From positions 141,898-205,897 of the forward strand of contig CAJOJA010000003.1 in the NCBI GenBank assembly GCA_905234735.1: a DNA stretch of 64,000 nt. The letters are read 5' to 3'. The notes under the pieces are model-generated. The model was not told where the DNA came from. It was given only the letters and a program-made list of their open reading frames with translations, and ran no database searches. Made by a program: the position numbers and the translations under genes. Every line of letters starts with the position of its first letter. The stretch's first letter is position 1. Origin of the DNA: an uncultured Bacteroidaceae bacterium (GTDB lineage Bacteria > Bacteroidota > Bacteroidia > Bacteroidales > Bacteroidaceae). Shown here in pieces: positions 42,290 through 51,566 of the stretch.

Positions 42290-43462
42290 ATGCAAGGAAA
42301 CTTTTCTTACCACAATCCCACCAAACTGTATTTTGGTGATGAGTCTTTGAACTATCTCAAGGACGAAATGAAGAACTTCGGTCCTGTCGTGCTGCTGAAC
42401 TACGGCAGCGGCAGTGTAAAACGTAATGGCATCTACGACCAGGTGGTAGCCATATTGAAAGAAGCTGGCAAGACCATCGTGGAGAACCCGGGCGTGATGA
42501 GCAACCCCACGTTGGAGAAGCTGCACGAGGGTATCAAGATTGCCCGTGAGAACAATGTGGATTGGATTCTCGCTCTCGGTGGCGGCAGCGTCTGCGACTA
42601 CTCAAAAGGTGTAGCGGCGTCTGTCTTTTACGAGGGCGACTACTGGAACCAGTTCTGGCTGAACCAGCAGAATCCGCCTGTAGGTCAGAAGATTCTGCCC
42701 GTGGGCTGCATCCTGACGATGGCAGGTACTGGTTCGGAGATGAACGCTGGTACGGTGATTACCGATGCCGAGAAGAACTTCAAAGTGGGCCATGTGTTCG
42801 ACGATCGCCTAATGCCGAAGTTCTCTATCCTGAATCCGAAGTTCACGATGACCGTTCCCGACAATCAGATGAAGGCGGGCATCTACGACATCATGAACCA
42901 CATCATGGAGCAGTACTTCAGCGACTTCGACGACAATACGAGCGACTATCTATCTGAGGGCCTGATGCGCAGTCTCATCACGGCTTCCCGTATCGCCGTG
43001 AAGAATCCGCAGGACTACGAGGCCCGTTCTAACATCATGTGGACGGCGACGTGGGCACTCAATACGCTCATTGGCCTCGGCAAGCACGAGGACTGGATGG
43101 TACACATGATAGGTCATTCTGTCGGAGCTTGGACTCACGCCCCTCATGGCTACTGCCTCGCTGCCGTTTCAATGGCCTACTATCGTCGTGCCATGAAGCC
43201 CGGCCTTCCCAAGTTCGTACGCTTCGCCAAGAATGTCTGGGATATTCAAGGCAATGGTATGACCGACGAACAGATAGCTGAAGCAGGACTTGAAGCCCTG
43301 AAAGCCTGGATGCTGGAGATTGGCCTGCCGCTGACCATCAGTGAAATTGGTGCAACTGCCGACATGATTCCTGGCATCACCGAGGGTACCATCTGCTATC
43401 CCGCAGGCTACCTTGATCTGAAGCCAGAGGATATCACGGAAATATTACAGGAGAGCATGTAA
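42290..43462 (+). CDS. Iron-containing alcohol dehydrogenase (BDH type)
   Basis: 390 residues, family PF00465. Cofactor motif LALGGGSVCDYSKG and metal ligands D200, H204 (DIMNH), H272 and H286 (HMIGHSV... THAPHG), with the same 14-residue gap as in YqhD. It reduces aldehydes to alcohols with NAD(P)H. Next to polysaccharide genes it may reduce lactaldehyde from rhamnose or fucose breakdown, but this is only inference. It lies 115 bp after the GH2 gene on the same strand. Confidence 0.92.
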   Translation: MQGNFSYHNPTKLYFGDESLNYLKDEMKNFGPVVLLNYGSGSVKRNGIYDQVVAILKEAGKTIVENPGVMSNPTLEKLHEGIKIARENNVDWILALGGGSVCDYSKGVAASVFYEGDYWNQFWLNQQNPPVGQKILPVGCILTMAGTGSEMNAGTVITDAEKNFKVGHVFDDRLMPKFSILNPKFTMTVPDNQMKAGIYDIMNHIMEQYFSDFDDNTSDYLSEGLMRSLITASRIAVKNPQDYEARSNIMWTATWALNTLIGLGKHEDWMVHMIGHSVGAWTHAPHGYCLAAVSMAYYRRAMKPGLPKFVRFAKNVWDIQGNGMTDEQIAEAGLEALKAWMLEIGLPLTISEIGATADMIPGITEGTICYPAGYLDLKPEDITEILQESM

Positions 43463-43686
43463 ATGAAAGCGACCTATCCAGATGTAAACTGCAAGAAAGG
43501 GAAACTCCTGAACAGAGTAAGCAAGCTACGGTCTTCTAAAGGCTGTCGGAGGATTTCTAAGGTAGCCCTATTAAATTCGGTTAATTCATCAAGAAAGAGG
43601 ACTCCGTTATGTGCCAATGACACTTCTCCGGGCATCGCCCTTGAAGTTCCGCCAGCTAAGCCTGTGTGTCATGCGGGCGGGGGGCG
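43463..43686. other. Gap with no recognisable gene
   Basis: An ATG directly after the alcohol dehydrogenase stop opens a 94-codon frame, but its composition is unremarkable, it matches nothing I know and it runs into the opposite-strand gene, so it is not called. Confidence 0.4.
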
Positions 43687-44385
43687 TCATCTTCGCATAG
43701 CCTCGCAGAAGGCCTCGTACGAGTTCTCTATGCGGGCCAGCTTGTAGGGCTCCAGGTGGAGCGAGAAGGTCCCCTTCACCTCCTCCAGGTCGTAGTATGT
43801 CCGGATCAGGCTGGCCAGATTGAAGGACAGCCCGTCGCCACGTTTCATCAGGAACACCGTTGCGCGAATCAGCAGGGAGCGCTGGTGCTCGACGTACTTC
43901 AGCGTGTGGAACAGCACAAAGCTGCAGGGCAGGGTGGGGATGCGAATCAGCAGGGCGATGCGCGATTCCGCGTCCTCCATCTCCAGTTTGTTCATGAGCC
44001 ACTGCACGTCCTCCAGTCGGTCCGTGACGGGCAGCAGTATGGCCAGCGCCTTCTGCACGTTAATGGGGTTCGGCCTCAGCTGTGCCAGCAGCGTGCGGCA
44101 TCCGCTGGTCCGCAGGTGCAGCCTGTCGCTTCGGAGCCCTTCGGCCACGGCCTTCATCAGGGTCACTAGAAAGGCCCTGTCGTTGAACTCGATGAGCACG
44201 GAGGCCATCTCCCACGCCTCGGCTTCGGGCAACGCGGGCATTATCCGTTCGCCCAGCATGTAGCCCGCCGTGCGGAAGAGTGCATGGGAGAGTCCGCCCA
44301 GGTAGGCCGTCAGTCCCTGCCAGTCGCGTCCGCCGACAAGGGTTTGCAGACGTGCATTCACGGCAGGGTCGAAGTGTTTGTCCAT
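43687..44385 (-). CDS. Conserved hypothetical protein
   Basis: 232 residues, Leu/Ala/Arg-rich and almost entirely helical (LTAYLGGLSHALFRTAGYML; ALAILLPVTDRLEDVQWLMN; LLIRIPTLPCSFVLFHTLKY), resembling a HEAT-like helical repeat protein. It has no signal peptide or membrane helix. Base use is more GC-rich than its surroundings. I do not recognise a family with a known role. Convergent with the alcohol dehydrogenase gene. Confidence 0.7.
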   Translation of the reverse strand: MDKHFDPAVNARLQTLVGGRDWQGLTAYLGGLSHALFRTAGYMLGERIMPALPEAEAWEMASVLIEFNDRAFLVTLMKAVAEGLRSDRLHLRTSGCRTLLAQLRPNPINVQKALAILLPVTDRLEDVQWLMNKLEMEDAESRIALLIRIPTLPCSFVLFHTLKYVEHQRSLLIRATVFLMKRGDGLSFNLASLIRTYYDLEEVKGTFSLHLEPYKLARIENSYEAFCEAMRR

Positions 44386-44510
44386 CGTTCAGGGCTTTTT
44401 CGCTGTGTTCGTCGGCAAAGGTAGTCAATAATGCAGAAACGAACAAACGTTTCGGGCTTTTTCTCGTGCTTGGGGGAAGTTCACGCATGGTCGAACGTGA
44501 GACGACGCGT

Positions 44511-44600
44511 CGTCGGAGCTCGGACCATACGTCGTCGGAGCCTCGACAATACTAGGTTTGAGGCTCGGTCATAGTATCGTCCAAGCCTCGGTCATAGTAA
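44511..44600. repeat. Tandem array, ~22-bp period (GGAGCCTCG words)
   Basis: The words GGAGCTCG, GGAGCCTCG, TGAGGCTCG and CAAGCCTCG start at 44515, 44537, 44559 and 44582, each followed by CGGTCATAGTA-like sequence. The period of 22-23 bp equals that of the palindrome array at 10104. Confidence 0.7.
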
Positions 44601-44726
44601 TATCGCGATACACATCCGTGAATTTTCAATTTTCCGCTCGGCTCTGCCGCTTGGCTTGTTCAAGAATTTTATGTTCCCTCCTCCCTTCACTCGCCTCCAA
44701 CCCCGATGAATACAGGCCTAAACGCG

Positions 44727-44900
44727 AGGGAGGTGTGTGGGAAACACCTCCCTGACACCTCCCTAACACCTCTGAACTGCACCCCCAAAGTTGGCCTTAC
44801 ATGAGGTGATAGGGGACGTCTGAGGGAGGTCTCGCGCTAACACCTCCCGTACAGCGAGCCCTTTATTCATCGGCCCTCCAACCCTATTGAGGGAGGTAGG
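44727..44900. repeat. Array of ACACCTCCCT words in both orientations
   Basis: GAGGGAGGTGT (44727-44737) pairs with ACACCTCCCT (44744-44753). Two more direct copies follow at once (GACACCTCCCTA, ACACCTC), then inverted and direct copies near 44823 (GAGGGAGGT), 44839 (AACACCTCCC) and 44889 (GAGGGAGGT). Together with 44511-44600 this fills the 680-bp gap 44386-45066, in which I see no gene apart from the -7 box TATCTTTG at about 44991. Confidence 0.7.
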
Positions 44901-45066
44901 GAAGTGTTTTTCGGTTAAGGGATAAGGATGAATGATGCAATCGCATTAAAATTTTCAACTCTCCATTTTCAACTTTCAATTTTAATCCGTATCTTTGTAC
45001 TCGGCAAGGGTCGATTCGCCGACTCAGCGGAGAGTGCCCCTGCCGAAATTTTAGTGGAAATTAATT

Positions 45067-45474
45067 ATGTTTTTTCCGCAGGAAAAAGAAATGGAATACG
45101 CATTAAGGATAGTTTTACGGCAAAGCCACTTTATTTGTAATATGATACGGGATTGTGATGCCATCGTTTTTGCAACGCCGATTTATTTCTACAGCGTGTC
45201 GGGGCAGATGAAGGTGCTCTTAGACAGGACGGTTCAGCTTTACGGGGCAGACTATAGGTATCGGGACATTTATCTTATTGCCACCTGCGAAGCGGGTGGA
45301 AAGTCTGCGAAGGACGGCACAGTAAAGACATTGCAGGGCTGGATGGACTGCATGCCCGGCACGACGCTTAAGGGCGTTGTATATGGAACCTCGGCACTTG
45401 CTCCGGGCGCAGTGAACAGAAATACGAGGGTGCTGGATGAAGCATACGATTTAGGAAAACACAGTTTGACATGA
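45067..45474 (+). pseudogene. Flavodoxin-family oxidoreductase lacking its N-terminal third
   Basis: The 135-residue frame matches the second half of NAD(P)H-dependent flavodoxin-like oxidoreductases (IRDCDAIVFATPIYFYSVSG; QMKVLLDRTVQLYGADYRYR; LQGWMDCMPGTTLKG). The first ~70 residues, with the FMN phosphate loop (GSPRxxG), are missing and replaced by unrelated sequence (MFFPQEKEMEYALRIVLRQS). It cannot bind FMN normally. Its stop overlaps the next GH2 start (ATGA), so it may persist as a translated leader. A -7 box lies at about 44991-44998. Confidence 0.65.
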
Positions 45475-47786
45475 AAAAGATTTTAATAGCAGTCATAGCG
45501 CTTTATTGTCAGGCAGCGCTTGCCCAGACAAATCTGCTCTTCGACGATGGTTGGCAGTTTCAGCAGGACGGAAAGACCATCAGCGTCAACCTGCCGCACG
45601 ACTGGGACATTTACACGGCTCCCGATGCTCCGAAGGGAGCAACGGGAACCGGTGGCGGATGGTACCAAGGAGGCAAGGGCGAGTACCGCAAGACCTTTGC
45701 CCGCCCGGAAGGAGAGATTGTCAAACTGCATTTTGAGGGGGTTTACCAGAAGGCTGAGGTGTTTGTCAATGGACAGAAGGCCGGACAGCATGCCTACGGC
45801 TATACGCCCTTCACGATTGACATCACACCTTATCTGAAGCAGAGCAAAAAGAAAGACCAGGAGAAGAACGAAGTCGTGGTGAAGGTCGACAACAGCCAGC
45901 AGCCAAACTGTCGCTGGTATTCCGGCTCGGGCATCTACCGCCATGTGTGGTTGCAGACGATGCCGGCACTTCACATCGCCGAGAACGGGGTCTTTGTGAC
46001 GACACAAGATGTCTCTGCCGACAGGGCGACGGTGCAGGTAGAGGTAACCGTGGCCAACGAGTCTGACCGCGACAGGAGCGCGAGCGTTGTGGTGGGCGGC
46101 AGACAGATGATGGTTGCCGTTGCTGCCCGCCGGACGAAGACCGTCACGACAACCTGTTCGGAAAGAAACCCCAGGCTATGGTCGCCAGACAGTCCTTACC
46201 TGTATGCGGCAAAGGTGGAGCTGAAGGAATCCGGTTCAGTCATCGACGAACGGACCGTGAGATACGGCATCCGCACGTTCTCTTTTGACGCAGAGAACGG
46301 CTTTCTTCTCAACGGCAGGCCACTGCTCATCAATGGTGCCTGTGTCCATCACGACGACGGCATCCTGGGGGCAATGGCCTTCGATGCGGCTGAGATACGG
46401 AAGGTGCGACAGATGAAGGAGGCAGGCTTCAACCTGATACGAACCTCACACAATCCTACCACCCGCGCCTTCCTCGATGCCTGCGACTCCATAGGTATGC
46501 TCGTTATCGATGAGGCTTTCGACTGCTGGCGCACGGCGAAGAACCCCTACGACTACTCCACCTTGATTGACTCCTGCTATCGCGACGACATCCATGCCAT
46601 GGTGATGCGCGACAGGAATCATCCCAGCATCATCTGCTGGAGCATCGGCAATGAGGTGATGGAGCGCAAGGACATCCGTGTCATCACCACTGCCCGACAG
46701 CTGAGACAGGCCATACGGGAGTGCGATGAGACACGCCCCGTGACGGAGGCACTATGCTCATGGGACAGCGACTGGGAGATATACGACCCGCACGCCGAGG
46801 TGCTCGACGTGGTGGGCTATAACTATATGATCCATAAGCACGAGGGCGACCACCGGCGCGACCCTAAACGCATCATCTGGCAGACGGAGAGCTATCCGCG
46901 CGATGCCTTCCAGAACTGGGCACTGGTACACGACTATCCCTATATTGCAGGCGACATCGTATGGACCGGACTCGACTATCTTGGCGAGTCGGGCATCGGA
47001 CGCTATTACTACAAGGGTGAACGTCCTGGTGAACATTATGTCAGCGGTGGACAGCCCGACTGGCACGGTGCCTATTGTGGAGACGTGGACGTGACGGGCT
47101 GGCGCAAGCCCATCAGCCATTATCGGGAGATGCTGTGGAGCGACAAGCCGTCGTTGTATATGGCTGTGCGTGAGCCCGACGGCTATCACGGGACAATCTG
47201 CGAGACACAGTGGAGCGTATGGCCTACATGGGAGTCGTGGAACTGGCCGTCGTGGAAAGGCAAGCCCATCGACGTGGAGGTATATACAAAGTTGCCAGAG
47301 GTGAGCCTTTATCTTAACGACCAGCTCATAGACACCAGACAGGTGAACCGCGACAGCCAGTACAAGGCCGTATTCAGTGTGCCATACCAACCAGGCGAAC
47401 TCCGTGCAGAGGCTGGCGGCAAGAGCGTGACACTGCAGACGGCAGGAGAACCCGCCCGCCTGCGTCTGACGGCAGACAAGCCAGCGATGCATCACGACGG
47501 ACAAGACCTGGTGTTCATCACCGTAGAGGTGGTGGACCAGCAGGGACGCGTATGTCCTGATGCAGCCATCCCCTGCGAGGCCATCGTAAAAGGAAAGGGC
47601 ACGTTACTGGCCTTTGCCTCTGCAGACATGAAGGACACGGAGCCAACCACATCGCCAACCGTCAAGACGTGGAAAGGCCGTGCCCTGCTCGTCGTGCGCA
47701 GCACAAGGCAAAAAGGCAATGCCATCGTAAGTGTCAAAAGCAGCCTGCCCACCGCCACGATATCAATAAAATCAGGATTGATATGA
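45471..47786 (+). CDS. GH2 family beta-galactosidase
   Basis: 771 residues with signal peptide (MKKILIAVIALYCQAALAQ). Sugar-binding domain (VNLPHDWDIYTAP; KLHFEGVYQKAEVFVNG), immunoglobulin-like domain, TIM barrel with acid/base E395 (WSIGNEVM) and nucleophile E473 (IIWQTESYPRD), then a C-terminal DUF4982-like and bacterial Ig-like part (VYTKLPEVSLYLNDQLID). Typical of Bacteroidetes secreted beta-galactosidases acting on plant galactans. Overlaps its neighbours by 4 bp on both sides. Confidence 0.93.
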   Translation: MKKILIAVIALYCQAALAQTNLLFDDGWQFQQDGKTISVNLPHDWDIYTAPDAPKGATGTGGGWYQGGKGEYRKTFARPEGEIVKLHFEGVYQKAEVFVNGQKAGQHAYGYTPFTIDITPYLKQSKKKDQEKNEVVVKVDNSQQPNCRWYSGSGIYRHVWLQTMPALHIAENGVFVTTQDVSADRATVQVEVTVANESDRDRSASVVVGGRQMMVAVAARRTKTVTTTCSERNPRLWSPDSPYLYAAKVELKESGSVIDERTVRYGIRTFSFDAENGFLLNGRPLLINGACVHHDDGILGAMAFDAAEIRKVRQMKEAGFNLIRTSHNPTTRAFLDACDSIGMLVIDEAFDCWRTAKNPYDYSTLIDSCYRDDIHAMVMRDRNHPSIICWSIGNEVMERKDIRVITTARQLRQAIRECDETRPVTEALCSWDSDWEIYDPHAEVLDVVGYNYMIHKHEGDHRRDPKRIIWQTESYPRDAFQNWALVHDYPYIAGDIVWTGLDYLGESGIGRYYYKGERPGEHYVSGGQPDWHGAYCGDVDVTGWRKPISHYREMLWSDKPSLYMAVREPDGYHGTICETQWSVWPTWESWNWPSWKGKPIDVEVYTKLPEVSLYLNDQLIDTRQVNRDSQYKAVFSVPYQPGELRAEAGGKSVTLQTAGEPARLRLTADKPAMHHDGQDLVFITVEVVDQQGRVCPDAAIPCEAIVKGKGTLLAFASADMKDTEPTTSPTVKTWKGRALLVVRSTRQKGNAIVSVKSSLPTATISIKSGLI

Positions 47787-48450
47787 AGAAGATAATTACA
47801 CTATTATTTGCAACTTTAAGCATTATGTCATACGCACAGACCTACGGGGACGAAGGTCCCACCCTCACGCCCAACGCTTTCGGGCTAGTTTATGAAGATG
47901 CCATCGGCGAGAATATTCCCGGGAAGGTAACCTTCAACGGGTAAGTTACCGGATTGACGGAATCGATGTTGTGGCCAATGTCTATACACCGGCAGGCTAC
48001 GACCCCAAAAAGAGTTACGCTGCCGTGGTGGTGGCTCATCCCAACGGCGGAAGCAAGGATCAGGTTGCCGGACTTTATGCGCAGAAGCTCTCTGAGGCCG
48101 GATTTGTTACCATCGCCTTTGATGCCCGTTATCAGGGGGAAAGCGGCGGGGAACCCCGCAGGACAGACAAGCCCGCCAACCGGATGGGTGACATCATGGG
48201 GGCCGTGGACTTTATTCAGAACTATCCTGGTGTGGATCCGGAGCGCATCGGTGCCTTCGGCATCTGCGGCGGTGGCGGCTACACTTTTGCTACGGCACAG
48301 GTGGACAAACGTATCAAGGCGGTCAGGACGCTGAGTTTGTTCAACACGGGCGACGTACGTCGCAACGGCTATATGCGTACGCAGATGAACCGAAGAAGCC
48401 TTCGCCAAGGCCAGCGCTACCGCTGACAAGGAACTGTTCATCGTTTGGAC
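47783..48450 (+). pseudogene. Secreted alpha/beta hydrolase, frameshifted and internally deleted
   Basis: The ATG at 47783 starts a signal peptide (MKKIITLLFATLSIMSYAQ) and DAIGENIPGKVTFNG, then a stop. One base later the family sequence resumes in the next frame (YRIDGIDVVANVYTPAGYDP; SYAAVVVAHPNGGSKDQVAG; nucleophile-elbow GAFGICGGGGYT). It continues to YMRTQMN, after which it jumps, in a third frame, to EEAFAKASATADKELFIV, the usual end of the family. So there is a one-base deletion near 47940 and a larger deletion near 48385. It then runs directly into the next remnant. Confidence 0.75.
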
Positions 48451-49378
48451 AGACGCTTTCCGAGCGTCAAAGAGGATTGGCTTCCTGTGCCTGCCTGATG
48501 GCACAGGGTGATTTAGAGCGGTTGGAGCCTGTGGTGCGCACGGCTCTCAGTAACGGCGTGACCATCAATGAACTGAAGGAGGCTTTCTCGCAACTCTACG
48601 CTTACACCGGATTCCCTCGCTCCTTGAATGCGCTTGGAGTGCTGAACAAGGTGCTTCAGGACAACCCGGATCCAGCTTGGCAGGAAGGAAGCCCTGGACA
48701 AGACCTGCAATCTGGGATGATGCCAGCAAAGCACTGAAACAAGGAACGGAAGTTCAGACACGACTCTCGGGCCGGCCGATTGATTACACCTTCTGTCCGC
48801 AGGATGATTATTATTTGAAGTCGCATCTGTTCGGCGACATTTTTGCCGGAGACCAGCTTACTCCTGCCGACCGCGAGATTGTCACGGTCGCCGCCTTGAG
48901 CGGGCTTGAAGGAGTGGAGCCGCAACTCGTATCCCACAAGCGCGGAGCCGTAAATATGGGCAATCCGAAGGAACTCGTTGATGAACTCTGTGCGTGGCTC
49001 GACCACGAGGGCTACACCCTGCGCAGCAAGTGGCCCAAAGGTACGCCGAATACCGCATTCGCACAATATTTCACCGGCAACAGTTATCTGGCCGACGTGG
49101 GCGGCGTTGTGCATAACGTCACCTTCGAGCCCCGTTGTCGCAACAACTGGCACATCCACCACGGGTCAGCGCAGGTACTTATCTGTGTTAGCGGTCGCGG
49201 CTGGTATCAGGAATGGGGCAAGGAAGCCGTCCCGATGACTCCCGGCACTGTCATCGCCATCCCCGCTGAGATGAAGCACTGGCACGGAGCCGCCAAGGAT
49301 TCATGGTTCCAACACCTCACGTATCATAAGGACGTGCAGGAAGGTTCGAGCAATGAATGGATGGAGCTTGAGCAGTAA
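48447..49378 (+). pseudogene. Carboxymuconolactone decarboxylase-cupin protein, frameshifted
   Basis: The family sequence begins without a start codon (TLSERQRGLASCACLMAQGD), goes through a first CMD repeat (TINELKEAFSQLYAYTGFPRS), and leaves frame near 48685 in a GGAAGGAAG run. It resumes one base off (KPWTRPAIWDDASKAL) with the second CMD repeat (REIVTVAALSGLEGVEPQLV) and a cupin (NNWHIHHGSAQVLICVSGRG; PAEMKHWHGAAKDSWFQHL). Intact homologues are redox-active or cupin-type enzymes of ~300-350 residues. The 5' end is fused to the hydrolase remnant. A TTG at 48677 could still start the 233-residue second half. Confidence 0.75.
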
Positions 49379-49485
49379 AGAGTTGTCATTTTTTGCGCTA
49401 TAAAAGGTTCCCCGCACCACTGACATCGCTTCTTAATATCCATACTAAAACCCGTCACGATGATGATTTAACTCGCCAAATTCTG

Positions 49486-49564
49486 TCCCACTGTGTCCCG
49501 CAGTTTCCCACTGTGTCCCACATGGTGTCTTCGATAGCGTTTTTATCGATTCCCACTGTGTCCC
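49486..49564. repeat. TCCCACTGTGTCCC repeat cluster
   Basis: Identical 14-mers start at 49486, 49506 and 49551, with a partly matching CCCACATGGTGTC between. A small stem TCGATA-GCGTTTT-TATCGA lies at about 49531-49549. The cluster fills the gap between the CMD-cupin remnant and hipA. Confidence 0.75.
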
Positions 49565-49592
49565 ACCTTTGGGTCACGGATAGTGGTCTTTT

Positions 49593-50843
49593 TTATAATT
49601 CATCCCAACGAATGGAATATGATTCTAATAGTTTGAGGGGCAATTGCAGTTCCGTAGCGGTTTTGCGCCAGTCTTTGATGGCTGAGCGAACCTCTTCTAT
49701 AATCTCAGATGCTTCTTGGCGTTCAAGCATGTAGCTCTCGCTTGCAGAGAGTAGGACATTGATGTCCGATTCTTCAGTGTATGAGTCTATGAGCAAACAT
49801 TGATGTGACTTTGCTCCAGGATTGATGTCGTATGCAGGAGAGAGCGTCCAGCCTTTCGGGGTAAGCAGGAAACCGTGATTACGGAAGTGGTCGTCGGTAT
49901 TGCCAAACATGACGTTATATGCCACTCGGCGATAGAGTTCACGGAGATTCTTGTGCACATCTGTACACCCACGAAGGATGAAATCAACGATATCAAGATA
50001 GCCGTTTCCTGTGCTGCTGCCAGCTCCATCATCAAAACCAAGCAACGACATAGCAGAAGCAAAGTGTATGCGACGTCCTTCTGCTGTTCTATCGAAGCGT
50101 TCAGAAAGGAGCAAGTCGCGGTCCTTTGAAATCTTGATGGTGCGTGTCTTTGCCACGTTGATTCCAGCCTTTGCCGCAAGTTGATGCGAGAAGTGCTCAA
50201 TAAGTTCAGTATTCTCCAAGTCCTTTTTTGATGGGAACTTGGCTACATATAGTTTGCCGTCAGTATCAACCACGTTGGCCTTGGGGCGAGCACCACCGAG
50301 TGAGGTTCCTGGGTCAATCAATTGGTCGAGCCAACGCTGTTCCGGCAATTCATTGCGTTCCTCTGCCAACTCAATCTCATGGCATGCATCGCACAGGGCG
50401 CGAAGACTCTCAATCGGTGGAACAAGGTATTTTGCACTCGCGTTGATATAGTCATCACCATCTTCCTCTTTGTAACGTATGCCGCCCATACGGGTGAAGT
50501 CTTCGATACCAATGAGATAATCGTAATTTGTGAGCACACGTTTCGGCCTGCCTTCCTGTTGAGCAATTAGCCGTTCTCTGCGGTCAAGCAACAAACGTCC
50601 CCAGCGATCTGGGAAAGAATCCTTGACAAAGCCGAACACATTATCATTACCACGAGGATGCTGCAACGAAGGGACATTCATCAGGTCACCACTCAGCAGA
50701 ATGCCGCCATGCTGTTTCAGCCACTGGCGCGAATACTCAAAGACAAAATGATCCTTGCCGCGAATATGTTCGTAGCCTAATGTTCCTATCTCTTCGGGAG
50801 AGGTTAGGAAGTCAAAATCTGCGTAAACTATAATCCTCTTCAT
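49593..50843 (-). CDS. hipA: HipA family serine/threonine kinase toxin
   Basis: 416 residues, normal for HipA. N-terminal subdomain (FGFVKDSFPDRWGRLLLDRR), a Gly-rich loop SLGGARPKANV, VAKFPSKKD with the ATP-site Lys, and the catalytic motif GNTDDHFRNHGF (D317/D318, N322). HipA-type kinases phosphorylate targets such as glutamyl-tRNA synthetase and arrest growth. The gene overlaps hipB by 4 bp. The gene order hipB-hipA on one transcript is standard, so the module looks intact. Confidence 0.93.
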   Translation of the reverse strand: MKRIIVYADFDFLTSPEEIGTLGYEHIRGKDHFVFEYSRQWLKQHGGILLSGDLMNVPSLQHPRGNDNVFGFVKDSFPDRWGRLLLDRRERLIAQQEGRPKRVLTNYDYLIGIEDFTRMGGIRYKEEDGDDYINASAKYLVPPIESLRALCDACHEIELAEERNELPEQRWLDQLIDPGTSLGGARPKANVVDTDGKLYVAKFPSKKDLENTELIEHFSHQLAAKAGINVAKTRTIKISKDRDLLLSERFDRTAEGRRIHFASAMSLLGFDDGAGSSTGNGYLDIVDFILRGCTDVHKNLRELYRRVAYNVMFGNTDDHFRNHGFLLTPKGWTLSPAYDINPGAKSHQCLLIDSYTEESDINVLLSASESYMLERQEASEIIEEVRSAIKDWRKTATELQLPLKLLESYSIRWDEL

Positions 50844-51199
50844 TTGACTTTGTCTTCGTCTTTCACGACTCGGCCTTTGAAGCGAGCTTCATGGCTCTCG
50901 CTGCTCCTCAACAATTCTGCATCCTGAAGCTGTCTGCCAAGAGCATCATCAGCAGCCAACAGGGTGATATCCTTTTCCAGATTAAGTGCAAAGAGAACAC
51001 GAGCATAGATACCCATAGAGACCGTTGGGTCGCCATGTTCCACCTTTGAGACAGTCAGACGTGTCACCGTCGCCCTGTCTGCAATGTCCTGCATAGACAA
51101 ATGCCTGCGCTTGCGGGCCAACATGATTTGCTCGCCCATAATCTTCAGGTTATGGCTCAATGCCCTTGGCATCGTTTTACCAAATGTGTTCTTACTCAT
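50840..51199 (-). CDS. hipB: HipB-like antitoxin (XRE family)
   Basis: 119 residues with a helix-turn-helix (MLARKRRHLSMQDIADRATV; TRLTVSKVEHGDPTVSMGIY, ~24-70) that should bind its own operator and HipA. The tail is charged (RFKGRVVKDEDKVK). A full promoter lies at 51219-51250 and a nested inverted repeat at 51358-51410 is a possible operator. Confidence 0.92.
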   Translation of the reverse strand: MSKNTFGKTMPRALSHNLKIMGEQIMLARKRRHLSMQDIADRATVTRLTVSKVEHGDPTVSMGIYARVLFALNLEKDITLLAADDALGRQLQDAELLRSSESHEARFKGRVVKDEDKVK

Positions 51200-51218
51200 A
51201 ATTGTATCTTATTGGGCG

Positions 51219-51250
51219 CAAAGATAAGTAAAAATGTTTAATATAACAAA
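51219..51250 (-). promoter_or_regulatory. Promoter of hipBA
   Basis: On the minus strand TTTG (51250-51247), 20 bp, TATCTTTG (51226-51219), 19 bp before the hipB ATG. Confidence 0.75.
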
Positions 51251-51357
51251 CATTTTATCAAAAAAATCTGTTTAGACTACTCTTTTGGGGGCATTTTTTC
51301 TATAGATACCTGCAATTTTGTCGATAACAATCGATGAGTACATCTTCATAGGACCTC

Positions 51358-51410
51358 TTTATGAAATTTTATGGCTGTAAATTTTACGACTATAAAATTT
51401 GCCTCATAAA
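51358..51410. repeat. Nested inverted repeats between hipB and the XRE gene
   Basis: TTTATG/CATAAA outside (51358, 51405), AAATTTTAT/ATAAAATTT inside (51364-51372 and 51392-51400) and GTAAATTTTAC at the centre (51377-51387). It lies in the 367-bp gap between two divergent helix-turn-helix genes; it could be an operator. The remainder of the gap is AT-rich without a gene. Confidence 0.65.
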
Positions 51411-51541
51411 AGACACATCAATTGTGTTATGGCATAATGATGGTATTGATAATTTGAGGCGAGAATTTGTTAAAAGACCAATATTTTTGCCTGTTTGCTT
51501 ATATTTTTAGCAAAACTTGATATTTTCTGCTGAAAAAACGT

Positions 51542-51549
51542 TATCTTTG
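51542..51549 (+). promoter_or_regulatory. -7 box for the XRE gene and restriction island
   Basis: TATCTTTG, 17 bp before the ATG at 51567; a TTG 22 bp upstream may serve as -33. Confidence 0.65.
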
Positions 51550-51566
51550 TACCCTATATTATAATA

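Noticed and set aside
43463..43747. 94-codon plus-strand frame after the alcohol dehydrogenase
   Set aside because: No recognisable motif, and its end overlaps the opposite-strand conserved gene.
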